This document shows, in pieces, positions 1 to 9,100 of a stretch of DNA of 10,180 nucleotides (within the stretch, counting starts at the first letter, position 1; the number at the start of each line of letters is the position of its first letter). The notes beneath the pieces were generated by a model. It did no database searches, was not told where the DNA came from, and was given only the letters and a program-made list of their open reading frames with translations. The position numbers were made by a program, and so were the translations under genes. This DNA comes from Cephalothrix spiralis (lineage: Eukaryota > Nemertea > Palaeonemertea > Archinemertea > Cephalotrichidae), in the NCBI GenBank assembly GCA_032353305.1, contig JAUCNG010416911.1:1-10180 (forward strand), in the 5' to 3' direction.

Positions 1-98
1 AATTCCTCTCCAAGGAAGACATTGTTGCTGAGACCTGAAGATCTGCCAACATTGATTTGGTTACCTAACAGAAGAGCCAGGAAGAGCTGCAGACTCAT
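1..98 (-). CDS. Possible first exon of a secreted protein (partial, minus strand)
   Basis: On the minus strand an ATG at 98-96 opens a frame that stays open to the window edge (32 codons). It begins MSLQLFLALLLGNQ, a short hydrophobic stretch typical of a signal peptide, followed by a more polar segment (INVGRSSGLSNNVFLGEE). This stretch is richer in GC than the surrounding DNA, as coding sequence would be. An alternative reading ends the exon after the eleventh codon plus one base, at a GTAACC donor, giving a signal-peptide exon in phase 1 like that of the gene at 3087. The -3 base before the ATG is T, a weak context. I do not recognise the family. The opposite strand is also open from 1 to a TGA at 112-114 but shows no recognisable features. 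Confidence 0.42.
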   Translation of the reverse strand, partial: MSLQLFLALLLGNQINVGRSSGLSNNVFLGEE

Positions 99-322
99 TG
101 ATCCAGTGAACTGAACACACTGTCATGAATTTAGTGTTTAAATCTGGTATGATGCAGACTCAAAAAGCATAGAAATAAAGCTCAGTCTGAGTAGTCATAA
201 GATCTATAATATCTATATATGACTGAAACTGAAAAAAAAGTCACGATTTTTCCTTCGCTATTGTAGTATGATTTGCTGATCTAAAATATAAAATCTAAAT
301 CTATTATGTTTGTTTATTTCAG
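99..322. other. Upstream/intronic spacer between the minus-strand start and the first plus-strand exon
   Basis: This AT-rich stretch lies between a possible minus-strand start codon and a clear plus-strand splice acceptor (pyrimidine-rich tract ending CAG at 320-322). Apart from the candidate mini-exon at 125-146 no coding frame is convincing. If the minus-strand gene is real, its promoter must lie here. No clear TATA element stands at the right distance. Confidence 0.4.
125..146 (+). CDS. Candidate tiny start exon of the nuclease-like gene (speculative)
   Basis: ATG at 125 with G at -3 opens seven codons (MNLVFKS) plus one base before a GTATGA donor at 147. It ends in phase 1, exactly the phase needed by the acceptor of the exon at 323. 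If used, the downstream protein would be complete in this window (about 265 residues). Such a short match can easily arise by chance. It would also place the start only 27 bp from the opposite-strand ATG, so the real 5' exons may lie left of the window. Confidence 0.22.
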
Positions 323-526
323 GGGTGACGTTGAATAAATGGTGTAATGAAGATAAGATATCAGAGACTAAATGGAGTTACATAGTTGCAGTCCACTTGT
401 TATTACCGTTATCGTTAAAACAGAATATGAAATTTGATAACAGGGCACATCATAAATATGATTCTTGTCCTTGTGAATCAACATCATGTTCTTTTGAAAA
501 CATATTGTATGGAGATACATGTATCG
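323..526 (+). CDS. Internal exon of a WHG-motif, nuclease-like bivalve protein
   Basis: This is an internal exon of 204 bp. The acceptor is a T-rich tract ending in AG at 321-322 and the donor GTAAGT starts at 527. It enters and leaves in phase 1 and encodes about 68 residues. The N-terminal part (VTLNKWCNEDK, then a hydrophobic VAVHLLLPLSL stretch) leads to a Cys-rich patch, DSCPCESTSCSF, that could bind a metal or form disulfides. The last split Gly codon joins the exon at 1133, giving DTCIG-NLNVWHG. A Cys-rich patch just before the WHG motif fits my recollection of related uncharacterised bivalve proteins. The upstream exon is not certain; a candidate is at 125-146. Confidence 0.62.
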
Positions 527-1132
527 GTAAGTTGGTAGCACATAGAAAACGCCAATTCATTTTAGGGGAACACCCCGTGCCAGCTGACAGCTGATTCGGG
601 TGGATTAGGTTAATTTCTGTATGTTGTTGATACATTTATATAGCCTAAATCCAGCCGTTACTAAGATATTGACAGTCTAAAATCCTAAATTCAAAATTTT
701 ATTTACACTCTTTAGACTCGAATATCTCGACAATGATGGTTTTAGGCTATATAAATACAATACAAGTAATCTACCCGAATCAGCTGTTATTTTTTCGATT
801 CGCGTATGCGCAGTGCGAAAACTGAAGTGCGCATATATGCGGAGATCTCGAAAAGGCCCAGTAGATTTTCTCTCTCGAAAGCAGTGCCATGGCTCTCAGT
901 AGTCCTCAAATTTGAGAAAGTGTCCTTCAATGTCCTAGAATTTTAATGAATTAGAACTTCCTCAACATGTAGGCACGAAAATGATCCTCTTAACTAATTG
1001 AATAAAAAATAAAAATAAAAATGTCATGCTATCTTCGTGCACCTACTTTAATCGAAATTCGGAAAAAGTCGATTATTATAAATTAAAAGCTTGGAAAACC
1101 ATGATTGAATTTGTACTTTTATTTAATTGCAG
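527..1132 (+). other. Intron of the nuclease-like gene, carrying a truncated MITE
   Basis: This 606-bp intron has a consensus GTAAGT donor and a TTTAATTGCAG acceptor. It contains the truncated MITE copy at 588-826. It also contains a small inverted repeat: GTAGGCACGAAAAT at about 969-983 pairs with ATCTTCGTGCACCTAC at 1031-1046, with one bulge and one mismatch, around an A-rich loop. No coding frame is supported. Confidence 0.55.
588..826. mobile_element. MITE copy 1 (left terminal repeat truncated)
   Basis: The right end, CCGAATCAGCTGTTATTTTT followed by a CGATTCGCG..GCGCAGTGCG tip and AAAACTGAA, is the reverse complement of the left end of the copy at 7721. The left side keeps only the inner part of that terminal repeat (CAGCTGATTCGGG at 588-600), so the outer ~45 bp are lost. 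The interior is also partly palindromic: TTTATATAGCCTAAA near 635-650 faces TTTTAGGCTATATAAA near 740-757. There is no open reading frame, so this is a non-autonomous DNA element. The superfamily was not determined because target-site duplications are unclear. Confidence 0.68.
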
Positions 1133-1704
1133 GCAATTTAAATGTTTGGCATGGAAGTGTTGACATAATGATAGGCTCAGAGGCGCTTGTTACTCTTACA
1201 AAAGAAAGAAAAAATGCAAAAGAAATATCCGAAGAAAAACAGCTTGAATCTCAGTTTATAGCAGAGACGATAGTAAATGCTTGTTGTGTTGACAAAAATC
1301 TAGTTCCGCACATTGTTATTTCTCGAACTCACATAAAGCTGTATATGTACGATAAAGATAATGATATCTTAATTGAAAGTGGATGGTTGAATTTGTTTGT
1401 TGATGACAAGTTAAATTGTTCTACTGTTGTAATTCTTTGGCTTGCAATTAATCACAAACTTTTTGGATGTTGCTCAACTAAAAATATGATAAGGAGTAAA
1501 TTCACCTCTGATTTTTTTGAAGTAATGGCCAGAAAGGATAAAGTGGATTTCTATAAATATAACATGTATATCGGCCAAGTAGCTAAGATCGATAGAAAGG
1601 AAAATGCCCGTTTCAATCCATATATGGATCGCTATCGTACTTTTGATGACGAATATGTCTATCATAAGCGTAGAAGCCATTATTGGAGGAGTCACAAAAA
1701 TTGA
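1133..1704 (+). CDS. Terminal exon of a WHG-motif, possible PD-(D/E)XK nuclease-like protein
   Basis: The acceptor AG is at 1131-1132 and entry is in phase 1, matching the exon at 323. It encodes 190 residues and ends at TGA 1702-1704. It starts NLNVWHGSVDIMIG, then a charged stretch (KERKNAKEISEEKQLES) and FIAETIV. A beta-rich part follows (HIVISRTHIKLYMYDKDND, then ILIESGWLNLF), then a hydrophobic helix-like VVILWLAIN. The order WHG-x-x-D-I, acidic/basic loop, AETIV and ILLES-like strand matches a multicopy family of uncharacterised bivalve proteins that I associate with the restriction-endonuclease-like fold; this is from memory, not a search. The usual E-x-K is not evident (EEK in the loop is the only candidate), so catalysis is doubtful. 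The last ~24 codons (DDEYVYHKRRSHYWRSHKN) are encoded by the first unit of the minisatellite at 1632-2000 and are probably not ancestral. Confidence 0.68.
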
Positions 1705-2000
1705 ACTCTATCTTACTTTTGGTGACGAGTATGTCCACTGGTATGTCTATCATTAGCGTAAAAGCCATTATTGGAGGAGTCACAAAAAATGAACTCTATC
1801 GTCCTTTTGATGACGAGTATGTGTATCATCAGCGTAAAAGCCGTTATTGTAGGAGTCACAAAAAATGAACTCTATCGTACTTTTGATGACGCAGGATGAC
1901 GAGTATGTGTATCATAAGCGTAAAAGCCACTATTGGAGGAGTCCCAAAACACTTTTGATGACGAGTATGTCTATAGTAAAAGCCATATTTGGAGGAATCG
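1632..2000 (+). repeat. ~76-bp minisatellite covering the C-terminal codons and stop of the nuclease-like gene
   Basis: The unit starts CTATCGTACTTTTGATGACG and ends near GGAGTCACAAAAAATGAACT. Copies are 1632-1707 (76 bp), 1708-1795 (88 bp, with a 12-bp insertion), 1796-1871 (76 bp), 1872-about 1949 (with an internal GATGACG duplication) and a shortened copy at about 1950-2000. The first unit is translated. Copies 1-3 end in an A5-A6 run followed at once by an in-frame TGA; copy 4 diverges there. Since 76 is not a multiple of three, neighbouring units are in different frames, yet copies 3 and 4 can still be read as nearly the same peptide (DDEYVYHQRKSRYCRSHKK in copy 3). Confidence 0.88.
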
Positions 2001-3086
2001 AAATTTTCCCCAAAAAAATTCAAAAAAGAAATGTCGTCACAAATAATGAGTGATGTCCTTGGTCGCGGCCAATTGAATTGAATTTAAATATAAAGAGATC
2101 TATTTGTTAGCACTACTACTTCTAACAATTCTTTTCTCTCTCTTTAATTATTGCGTTATGACATAAGGGTTTTAGGATTCGTTGACTTAACGATTTAAAG
2201 CAGCAATTCGGTTTGATAATCTTCGGGAACGAAGGTTGTATAAAGAGGGCCGGCCGGACTTTCCTCATCAAGTTGGGCCAAGGTTAACTGGTGGCGTTAC
2301 ACCATCGTTATAACCTCATTCTCGATGATTCTTAAACCAAAATGCTGTTTTAACCGTCCAATTGTGTATATGTATAAATTTATGTCAGCTGCATTTAATA
2401 AGGCATCTGTTTAATTGCTTGGTTTACAGACAAAATTTATGAACAATCCCGTCGGCGGCGGTAAAAAAAAAAATACAAAAATAAATAAAAATAAAATTTG
2501 TTATTATTTCCATTTTTCGGAAATTTTCACCGGCGGGGTAAACCGAACAATAAAAAAATGCAATACGAATTCGCCTCTTTCTCGATGCTTAGTTAAAATT
2601 GGGAGTAGAAATTAAAAACTTATTTATTGTTTTAAAGCTGTTTTGGTTCCTTTGATTTTTTTTATTAAACAACTATAAAATTATTATTTACTAATTATTT
2701 AATTATTGTTTTGACTCTATTTTTCTATTTGATCTATTGTCAGTTACCAATAGCGAGATTTGGACGTATAGATTTTAATTGTATTTTTTGGTTCCTCTGA
2801 TCTTTAATACAACTAAATAATTATTATCCAAAAACGATTAGACTATTGTTTTTGTCCCATTTGATCTATTGTCAATTAATTTTTACCAATAATGACAGAC
2901 GGTCTACAATTGTAAATCAAATCGCATATTGACCAATTAACGTAAAAGAGGTTGATGAATTATCACTAATCCCTATAATTATAACATGCTCCTATTGTAT
3001 TTTGAAAACACTTCAAAGGTGAATGTAAAATTGATTTCGATTCGAAACTAAATCACGACCAGTCTATAAATGTAACTGGCTCAGCT
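1705..3086. other. Intergenic region between the two plus-strand genes
   Basis: This region runs from the stop codon of the nuclease-like gene to the ATG of the PLAT-like gene. It holds minisatellite copies 2-5, a short imperfect hairpin at 2281-2316 (AGGTTA..GGTG/CACC..TAACCT), AATAAA-type poly(A) signals in an A-rich run at about 2465-2500, and the tandem duplication at 2641-2916. No convincing exon is present. The promoter of the downstream gene should lie here, but no clear core element could be placed. Confidence 0.5.
2641..2916. repeat. Imperfect tandem duplication, ~145-bp unit
   Basis: Two diverged copies lie head to tail. Both start with a T-run and GGTTCCT (2645 and 2790) and both carry the 15-base core ATTTGATCTATTGTC followed by ACCAATA. 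Both end in a TCTA/GATTTTAATTGTA-like segment. Spacing between matching landmarks is about 145 bp. Copy 2 is shortened by small deletions. Nothing suggests coding. Confidence 0.6.
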
Positions 3087-3132
3087 ATGCAGCTCGGATT
3101 AATTGTCTTCGTCTGTACAGTTTTATACACAG
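3087..3132 (+). CDS. Exon 1: signal peptide of the PLAT-like protein
   Basis: ATG (G at -3) opens MQLGLIVFVCTVLYT plus one base of a Gly codon, followed by a GTACTT donor at 3133. The hydrophobic core LGLIVFVCTVL predicts secretion, with cleavage probably near residues 16-20 after the next exon joins (G-RCAS-A). It ends in phase 1, which exactly fits the acceptor at 4257. The frame stays open beyond the donor, but that extension shows no conserved features. Confidence 0.62.
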
Positions 3133-6100
3133 GTACTTATGTCACTTATCATAGTAATTTTTTATTTTCTCTGCAAAAACAAATTAAGCACTTTTTCAAA
3201 ACGAAAAAAGTTTGCGTCAGTCAGTGGCAATTTTTAACTAAATTTTACGTCATTCATATACATCTTTGTACCATTAAACAGCTTATAAGAAAAATAGAAA
3301 ACAGCTTATTTTGAAAAATTTGTCGAAGCAACTCTTATATGGTCGAACAATTTTTTAGCCGCAGGGTACAGGGGCATTATATCAGTCTCAATGGGCCCGG
3401 TAAGACTAGTTCCCTTACTTATTATGGGGTCCAAAGTGAAAGTTATCGTTATTTGCTTTATCTGGGCAATTAGTAGATGATGAAAGTATGTCCAATACAT
3501 GTAACTTAACATAGCTCTTTGGTCAGTATTTGATAATCAATCTGGAATCTATTGTTTTAATGTTATTGTTTACGATCTACTGCACCTTTAAGAACTGCCC
3601 ACATGCTTAGGTTTGCGCTCATGTATACGAACGTTAAGTTATCGCTATCTGTCAAGAGTTTGATAAATCTAATATTTTTCGATAACTAATTTTTTGAGTT
3701 TAAATAGGGTAGTTTGTTCTTACGATGAAACATACAATAATGTATATTTCCTGTTTTTTGAGATGATTTGGCACAAGCCACAATGTTCTACATGTATGAA
3801 GTTAGGCGTAATTATATCATAAACTGATTCTGGTCTTCTCTCGTAAAAGGACTAAGACTATGACATAATTACTATCATTTTACTTTCGTCCGAACGAGCT
3901 TGTTAATGTTATCCTACTATAATGATTCTATAATAGTACTAAGATTTACAGGTTTAGTCTTATTCTCATTATTATACCATATACGTATAAAACCAATCCA
4001 CTATAGCAACAAAACCAAAGAAATGAGCAATTTGCAAAAGCTTTCGACTCTTTTAGAGTCTTCTTCAGTTTACTTCTACATTACTTTTATTTTACCACGA
4101 TTTTTTTAAAGATAATCGTAGTTATATATTACGTTCCAAATTTTGAACGCTTCTAACTGCGATAGTTATTTTCTGACCGTTAAATGATGGTACATGTAAT
4201 TTAGAAAGGTTCTATGTAATTGTTGATTATTCAATTTCAAAATCTTTCACTTTTAGGTCGATGTGCTTCAGCTACAAATTTTATATTAGCATTTTTGGGC
4301 TATGAAGAAGAAGACAATTGGACCCATGGACCAGTATATATTTACTTACGTGGGACAGATGGAGAATGTAGATTTAAACCTATCACTGGCAAGAAATTTG
4401 AAAGATTTGAAAGCGGGTAAGTAAATTAAATATATGCTTGGCTATAGGCCAGTATCTCTACTCTCCCTGTTGTTGAATTTTCCTTTTATGAGCTGCTTTG
4501 GATGTTGTCCTACTTTTTCAATTTTTGTCAGGCCAAAATAAATGATTTCTGCCTTATTTTGGCGTTAAAGAAAACTATATATTTCGTAAGTCGTAATGAC
4601 TCATTCTGTTTTTTTGGCATGCTTGAATGTTGATGCCTGCTAATGCAACACTTCTATAGGATGCATCTATGATAAAATAAATTCGAATTATATCTCTTAG
4701 TGAATACTTTGATTAGGAGCATGATTTTGAGGGTCATTAGAAATGAATTCTAGTTTATTACAATCGAAAAAAATGTATTTTTAAAATTAAGTCAAAGTGA
4801 CTTATTTTTCATCACATAATAATTTCGTTTTTCTTAAATTTTCTTTTCAGGTTACAGAAATTTACTGTTGAATGTGAACATTATATTGGAGCGCTTGAAC
4901 AACTCAAGCTAAGGCTAGTGTCTGCTGATAAATGGATGTTCAAGTTGGTGCGTATCTTTTATTACATTCTTTTTTAACTTTTCAATATCATTTAAGAAAT
5001 TCAAGTGTCTAAAACTTTATTATAGTATCACTACTAACTTGATATCCCTTTAAGATATAAGTCAGCATTTTAAAATGCTCGAGTGGTTTGGTTACGCTTC
5101 CCTCGAAATGTATGATTGATTGACCGACAGCCGTTTTGTTAATAATGAAAAGAAATCATGTAATTTTTTGTAAATCTTACTTCGGGTATTTATTTTAAAA
5201 TTGAATTTTTTTTTAGATTTGATTTTCTCAATACAATAATCGAACACATTTTAAATAATTTTTCTGCGATAAGTTTAACCGACGATAACTTTAAATGGAC
5301 ATTATACTGTAATAGATTATGCATGTCCTTTTTCTAATGCAAATATATTCTTTCCAGGCAAATTTATCGCAGAATAATAATTCAAAATGTGTTGTATTTT
5401 AAAATTCAAATCTAAAATAATGTTTTTCTATTTTTAAAACATACCAGTAATAGGAATTTAAAAAAATTATTTTCACTATAGTATTAACAAAACAGATGTC
5501 GTTCAATTAATCATACATTGGACAGAAAGCGTAACCAAACCACTCGAGCATTTGATAGGACTCGTGTCTTAAAGCTATATCAAGTTAATAGAGAATACGC
5601 TTTAGTTGTCTTTCGTTTGACCTTAGATATTTTTTAAAGAAACCTACTATTTTTAGCTCACTTGGTACGAAGTACCAAAAGTGAGCTTATGCTATCGCGC
5701 GTAGTCTGTGCGGGTGTCTGTCGCACCTCCTTTTCGTAGTTAGCATTAATCTATTTGCTTAATTTTTTACATATATCCGAGCCGATTATGAAGAACCATT
5801 TTTAACCGATTTTCGATTGGAGCATTTGGGCCGGCGTAATTGGCCAAAAAACCTAATTTTTGACATTTTTTGCAACTTAGGGCCAAATCTATCTTCTCCT
5901 AGGGTTTTGATCCCAACTTCATTAGACCATGGGATAAATTTGCACCAAAATTCCAATAAGGGGCCGAACTATGACATTGATCCCGAAGGTCGAGGTCAAA
6001 AAGTCAAAGTCGTCGTAGAGAGTCGCGGGTTTTTAGCTTACGAAATTTTAAGACTCCTACAGGAAAATATCTAAAGTTAATATTTTCGACGTTAGAGGTC

Positions 6101-9100
6101 ATTAAAGGTCGGTCGAGTGAAAAATACAAATAATTGCTGAGTGTCGCGATTTTTAACGACAGCTTATCCAAAATAATTATTAGGTTAAAGGAGGAATTTT
6201 TTCTATAGTTCATATTTACGCCGCTAGGAGAGTTAAAGTGCCAAGGTCACGAATGTCAAATATTCAAAGTCGTCGTAGAGAGTCGCGCAGCTTATGAAAT
6301 TCTAAGAAACCGGTAGGAAAATCGTTTTTCTCTGAAGTTAATATTTTCGATGCTTGAGGTCATTAAAGGTCAAAATAGGTATTTCTGGACCTTAGGGCCA
6401 AATCTATCTCCTCCTAGGGTTTTGCAGCTTAATAGAACTTATATGGAAGCATCATTAGACCATGAACTATATATAGTTTGATCAGTTAAGTTCATATTTA
6501 CGTCGCTAGGAGTCATTTCAAAGTTATCTCCGTCGCGCCATTTAAAAAAAAATCGCACTGACTAAAAGTTTGCGACCTAGTCGATATACCTGGATATGCT
6601 AGACCTCTTTATCGCGCAGCTATTTATCAAAAATATGGCTCTATAAAAAAAATTATGTATTTGACATTTGATGTGACATACTGTCGCATTTTGTTTATAG
6701 AAATGTTATGTACGTGTGAAACCGTCAGAAGTCTGGTACTCAGTTACCATAAGATGTCAGAGAGTTGGAATACCTGGAGGTCCATTATTCATCAACATCA
6801 ATGGAAACTACGGTTCTTGTGGTTATCAAGTACTTGACTATGTCAATTTATACCCTTCGGAAATTTATGATAAAAGGTAAGCTACTTTTGATCGACGCTC
6901 TCTTCACGACTCAACCGGTGATTTAAAGAAGGACCTTTGTACTTAAGTCCTGAAAAAGTTGTTAAAAAACATATTGTATATAATCAGTCGGTCTTGGCGA
7001 TATTTAGGTCTAGTTAATAAAAATCTGCCAAGTCCCTAGATTTTCCTGGGATTTTGAAGGTAGTCAGCTATGACTTTTGATCATTTTTCGTCCAACAACT
7101 TTTTCAGGCCTTAAGTACAAGTTCCTTTAGCCTATATAGGTATAGCTGAGGGCCTTATATCTGAACCTATAAAGCATATGAGAAAATAATCATCGATTTT
7201 TAGGGTTACGCATGTGCTAAAAATTTAAATAAGACCGTATTCCGGTTAATTATGGGTATGTTTCTATCTTTCCATAATACATTTTTATATGGTCTCAATC
7301 CAGTTGTTATTGATTTATTCAAGAATCATAATTGGCAATAGTCTAATAGATAACATCAATCTTACATGTAAGATTGATAACATTGATACATTTTTTCAGT
7401 CTGCACCGGTTCTCCGTGCCATGCCAGAATGAAATAGGACTTACACAATCGATACAGATAACGGATTGGAGTATGAAAAAATGGATCCTATGGACCGTAT
7501 GTATATTTATAAACTACATGTATACAATTTTTACAAGGTTCCGATTTTACACCAGTTTTGGAAATTATTGACATTAAGGATTCTTAGACCTAAAACTTGT
7601 CTTAGCCTGATTTTAATGTCAAGGTCACATGGCGTCAAAGTTCAAATCTTCTCAAGAACCACTTTAATGATTTGTATGAAAATCGTCATGAATGTTCCTA
7701 CATATGACCCAGATGGGGGGTTCAGTTTTCGCACTGCGCAAGCGAGAATCGAAACAATAACAGCTGATTCGGATATATTATGGTCATATTTCTATTTGTT
7801 GGTAATACATTTATATAGCCCAAAACCAGTATAGTAGTTGTCGAGATATTTGTGTGCAAAAAATATAATTAAAGTTTTGAATTTATGATTTTCGACTGTC
7901 AATAACTCCGTAACGGCTTAATTTAGGCATCTACCTTAATCTACTCGAATCAGCTGTAATTTTTTATTGATTCAAGCATGCGCAGTGCACAAACCGAAGA
8001 ATGCATGCGCAGTCCCTAGATGGAATAACTTGAAGTCTTCGGACCATCCCCTACCTCAATACACTACCAAAGTTTAATTATTTTGTAAAAAATTGATTTT
8101 TTAGGTAGACGTGACTAATATTTTAACGGGAAGTTCAGCTTTTTTCATAATTACCATATTTTTAGTGCCATACACAATAGCTGTTTACGGATGAAAACTG
8201 GTAAGAATATTCATCTTTCAAATCTCAAATCAATTACTAAAAATGGTTTCTTTTATTACGTACTGAATGTTGAAAACCCCAAATGTTGAAAGTCAAAATT
8301 AGAAATGTGGAAAGTCAAAAATGTTGATCCCGATTTCGTTAAACAGTTGTCCATAATTTACTTATGTTTGTCACATAACTCTTTTATTAGGTTTCTATTA
8401 TTTCAGTGTCGTCTGTATACATTCGAAAATTTTGAATTTATGGCGACATAAAACTCACAAATTTATCAGAACGATCAAAATTAACGCGATATGACGGACC
8501 TACATGTACTACATGCAGAAAATCAAATCTTTATCTCGCGTATTTTTGAAGATACAACCTTGTAAACAGCGGGCAAAAAATAGCGCGATATATGAGAATT
8601 TATCTCGAAGAATTTAGCTATAGAACAAATATATTCATATTTGGTTTCTTAGCTGAAAAATGTGATTTGGGCACTTGTCGCTAGGGAAATTTTTCACACT
8701 TGGCTATATGTACCATCTTACGATTTTATGACAAAAGTAAAATTCATTATTTTGAAAAACTGAAATTAAAACTGATTTTATTACTATGCTATGTATTTTA
8801 CATTATTTTGTGTTATAAATTTTAGGCGATAACTCATACCTTGCTACGTTATTAACTGAGAAATATGGCTACACTGAAAAGGCAGCTTCTCCAACATCTC
8901 TAAGAGTGACCATGTTCTCCGAGGTCCGCAGTTCAAGTTTCATTGTTCCAAAACGCTTCGGAAAGAAGTAAGTACATTGTATACATTATACCTCGTGCAT
9001 TTACATTTATTTATCGTTTTAGACCTACATGTATAGCGTACATTGGTGTATAAATGTCTGAACCCTGTACATGGTGGTTCAGTTAAGTTGCAAAGGGGTA

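Larger units (their letters stand above)
4948..6700 (+). other. Intron 3 of the PLAT-like gene, repeat-filled
   Basis: This 1.75-kb intron holds the 549-bp fold-back element (5037-5585) and a bivalve-type dispersed repeat with subrepeats (5655-6540). The open frame at 5817-6074 lies inside that repeat and is not a gene. Confidence 0.6.
6877..8165 (+). other. Intron 4 of the PLAT-like gene
   Basis: This 1.3-kb intron contains the inverted repeat 6929-7127, the 24-bp palindrome 7355-7378 and the complete MITE copy 7721-7998. Before the MITE lies a stretch with GTCAAGGTCACATGGCGTCAAAG-like wording common in bivalve intronic repeats. The overlapping open frames at 7374-7571 and 7466-7834 run into the MITE and are not exons. 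Confidence 0.5.

Noticed and set aside
1-114. Plus-strand open frame from the window start to TGA
   Set aside because: It has no splice donor in a phase fitting the exon at 323 and no recognisable pattern; the opposite strand gives a clear signal-peptide start.
1708-2053. Open frames in the minisatellite as extra genes
   Set aside because: They are frame-shifted copies of repeat unit 1 and have no independent start or splice evidence.
3064-3071. TATAAA-like word just before the ATG at 3087
   Set aside because: It is only about 20 bp from the start codon, so transcription would start at or after the ATG.
3900-4109. Open frame of 69 codons on the plus strand
   Set aside because: It lies inside intron 1, has low-complexity AT-driven composition, no splice borders of fitting phase and no recognisable pattern.
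5817-6074. Open frame of 85 codons on the plus strand
   Set aside because: It is part of the dispersed repeat; its subsegments recur nearby in rearranged order without keeping a frame.
6744-6876. Shorter version of exon 4 using the AG at 6742-6743
   Set aside because: In phase 0, required by exon 3, this acceptor gives TTA CCA TAA, an early stop. The acceptor at 6700 keeps the frame open.
7466-7834. Longest non-exonic open frame (122 codons)
   Set aside because: It runs from repeat-like intron sequence directly into the terminal repeat of a MITE, which cannot be a conserved coding sequence.
6876-8826. Direct splicing of exon 4 to exon 6
   Set aside because: The phases do not fit: the joined sequence reads AGG CGA TAA, a stop, so an intermediate exon is needed.
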